A DNA stretch of 64,000 nucleotides, from contig NZ_CP036433.1 in NCBI RefSeq assembly GCF_007751035.1, forward strand, positions 4,693,001 through 4,757,000, read 5' to 3'. Made by a program: the position numbers and the translations under genes. The notes beneath the pieces were generated by a model. That model had not been told where the DNA came from, did no database searches, and worked only from the letters and a program-made list of their open reading frames with translations. Position 1 is the stretch's first letter. Each line of letters starts with the position of its first letter. Shown one piece after another: positions 63,235 through 64,000 of this stretch. The stretch comes from Lignipirellula cremea. GTDB taxonomy: Bacteria; Planctomycetota; Planctomycetia; Pirellulales; Pirellulaceae.

Positions 63235-64000
63235 ATGCGTCGTTTTTACTGGCAGTTATTCACCGGGGCGTTAGCCTGCGCAATTGCGTGGGGAAGCGTG
63301 GCGCCCTCGCGCAGCTCCGCCGCTCCGGCCGCCGGCGCTGCCTTGCGAATGCTGCACGACGGCGCGGAAGATTCCGCCACTGACGATGCTGCCCCCGCGA
63401 TCGGGCCCGCGGTCCCTGCTGCAAACTCGGCCCCAGCGTACGAGCCCCGCGGAGGCTCCTTTCAGCCGACGGCGGCGGTGATCGGGGCCGGCCTCAAGCC
63501 CGAAGAACCCGCGCTGACGGGACCTTTCCTCGGATCGGCTCGCGGCGAAACATCTTTCCGTGACCCGGCCTTCGGGGTTCCCGCATCGGGACGTCCGGTG
63601 GTGGGAAGCCGCTGGCAATCCGAACAGGCGGCCCCTGGCGATGTGGAACCCGGCGGGCGGTTCGTCCCCGGGCAGGCGCCAGATAATCCGATGGGCGCCA
63701 GTCCCCCGCCGCCTATGCCGGGCGCGGACCCTGCGGACAAGCCGGAGACGCCTTCGGTGCTGCCGAAACTCACACTGCCTGCTCCGCGGCCGCGGCCCGT
63801 CAAGCCGTCCGCCAGCGAGTCGCCTGCGGATCCGGGCAAGAATTTCGTTCCGTCCACCCAGCCTGCGCTCCCGACCCCTGCCGTCCCGAACGGCAAAGAC
63901 TTCCTCCCGATGACCCCGCCCGCGGTTCCGCCTGCGCCGGAGAACCCGCCTGAAGGAACCGAACTGGAAAGTCTCCCCCCGGTCGAACCCACCCCAGATT
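63235..64000 (+). CDS. Exported Pro-rich protein, truncated by the window end
   Basis: 255 codons from ATG 63235 to the edge with no stop. Signal peptide MRRFYWQLFTGALACAIAWG. The mature part is disordered and Pro/Ala/Gly-rich with imperfect repeats: GKNFVPSTQPALPTPAVP is followed by GKDFLPMTPPAVPPAP. It is probably a surface or wall-associated protein, or a linker leading to a domain beyond the window. Confidence 0.6.
   Translation, partial: MRRFYWQLFTGALACAIAWGSVAPSRSSAAPAAGAALRMLHDGAEDSATDDAAPAIGPAVPAANSAPAYEPRGGSFQPTAAVIGAGLKPEEPALTGPFLGSARGETSFRDPAFGVPASGRPVVGSRWQSEQAAPGDVEPGGRFVPGQAPDNPMGASPPPPMPGADPADKPETPSVLPKLTLPAPRPRPVKPSASESPADPGKNFVPSTQPALPTPAVPNGKDFLPMTPPAVPPAPENPPEGTELESLPPVEPTPD

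Overview
The window looks like chromosomal DNA of a Planctomycete, probably of the Pirellulales group. The reasons are high GC content, a Planctomycete-style gene repertoire (giant secreted MG-domain protein, multihaem cytochrome, DHPS-like protein with an N-terminal DUF6513-type region, short MNPYxSP membrane proteins, lone GspF), very loose operons and mixed gene orientation. The assignment rests on gene content only; no rRNA or marker search was possible.

Layout. (1) 1-6.2 kb is an accessory island. It holds an edge-truncated transposase, an ISAs1-type transposase remnant, a 27-bp inverted-repeat element, and three copies of an Ala-rich helical segment. It also holds the second half of a Hint domain, an HNH-type nuclease toxin tip with a SUKH immunity gene, an ADP-ribosyltransferase toxin tail followed by two small genes, an integron-integrase N-terminal fragment, and a roughly 70-bp dispersed repeat found about nine times. 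It reads as a dump or reservoir of displaced polymorphic-toxin C-termini. (2) 6.6-19 kb: a GT-C glycosyltransferase and a large AsmA-like protein (+), then a P1 peptidase, purN and ileS (-), a very acidic small protein and a C45 acyltransferase/hydrolase. (3) 19-24 kb: a secreted HEAT/beta-propeller protein, a thioredoxin-trypsin fusion and a PDZ protein. (4) 24-32 kb: an App1-like / pdxA / DegT aminotransferase run, a monohaem cytochrome, a cysH-Rrf2 pair, clpX and a SHOCT-like membrane protein. (5) 32.5-42 kb: KDPG aldolase, a Tat-exported transglutaminase-like protein, a tandem family of MNPYxSP membrane proteins, mtnB, a tyrosine-phosphatase/cytochrome fusion and a CehA-like PHP hydrolase. 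(6) 42.9-52.9 kb: an SDR overlapping a DHPS-like gene, an anti-sigma-type ATPase, rsmI, xseB, an RraA-like protein, two secreted hydrolases and a lone GspF. (7) 53-64 kb: a 2132-residue MG-domain protein, an LMW-phosphatase/arsenate-reductase-like protein, a six-haem cytochrome with a coupled small gene, and a Pro-rich secreted protein that runs off the end.

How genes work together. Linked functions that the sequence supports are toxin plus immunity (2205-3094), APS reductase plus a Cys-poor Rrf2 regulator (28436-29809), the SDR/DHPS-like overlap (42908-45102, possibly pterin cofactor synthesis), and ileS-purN as a short operon. Clear intrinsic terminators follow the cytochrome gene at 28 kb, clpX, the PDZ gene and the thioredoxin-protease gene. 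No CRISPR array, rRNA or convincing tRNA was seen.
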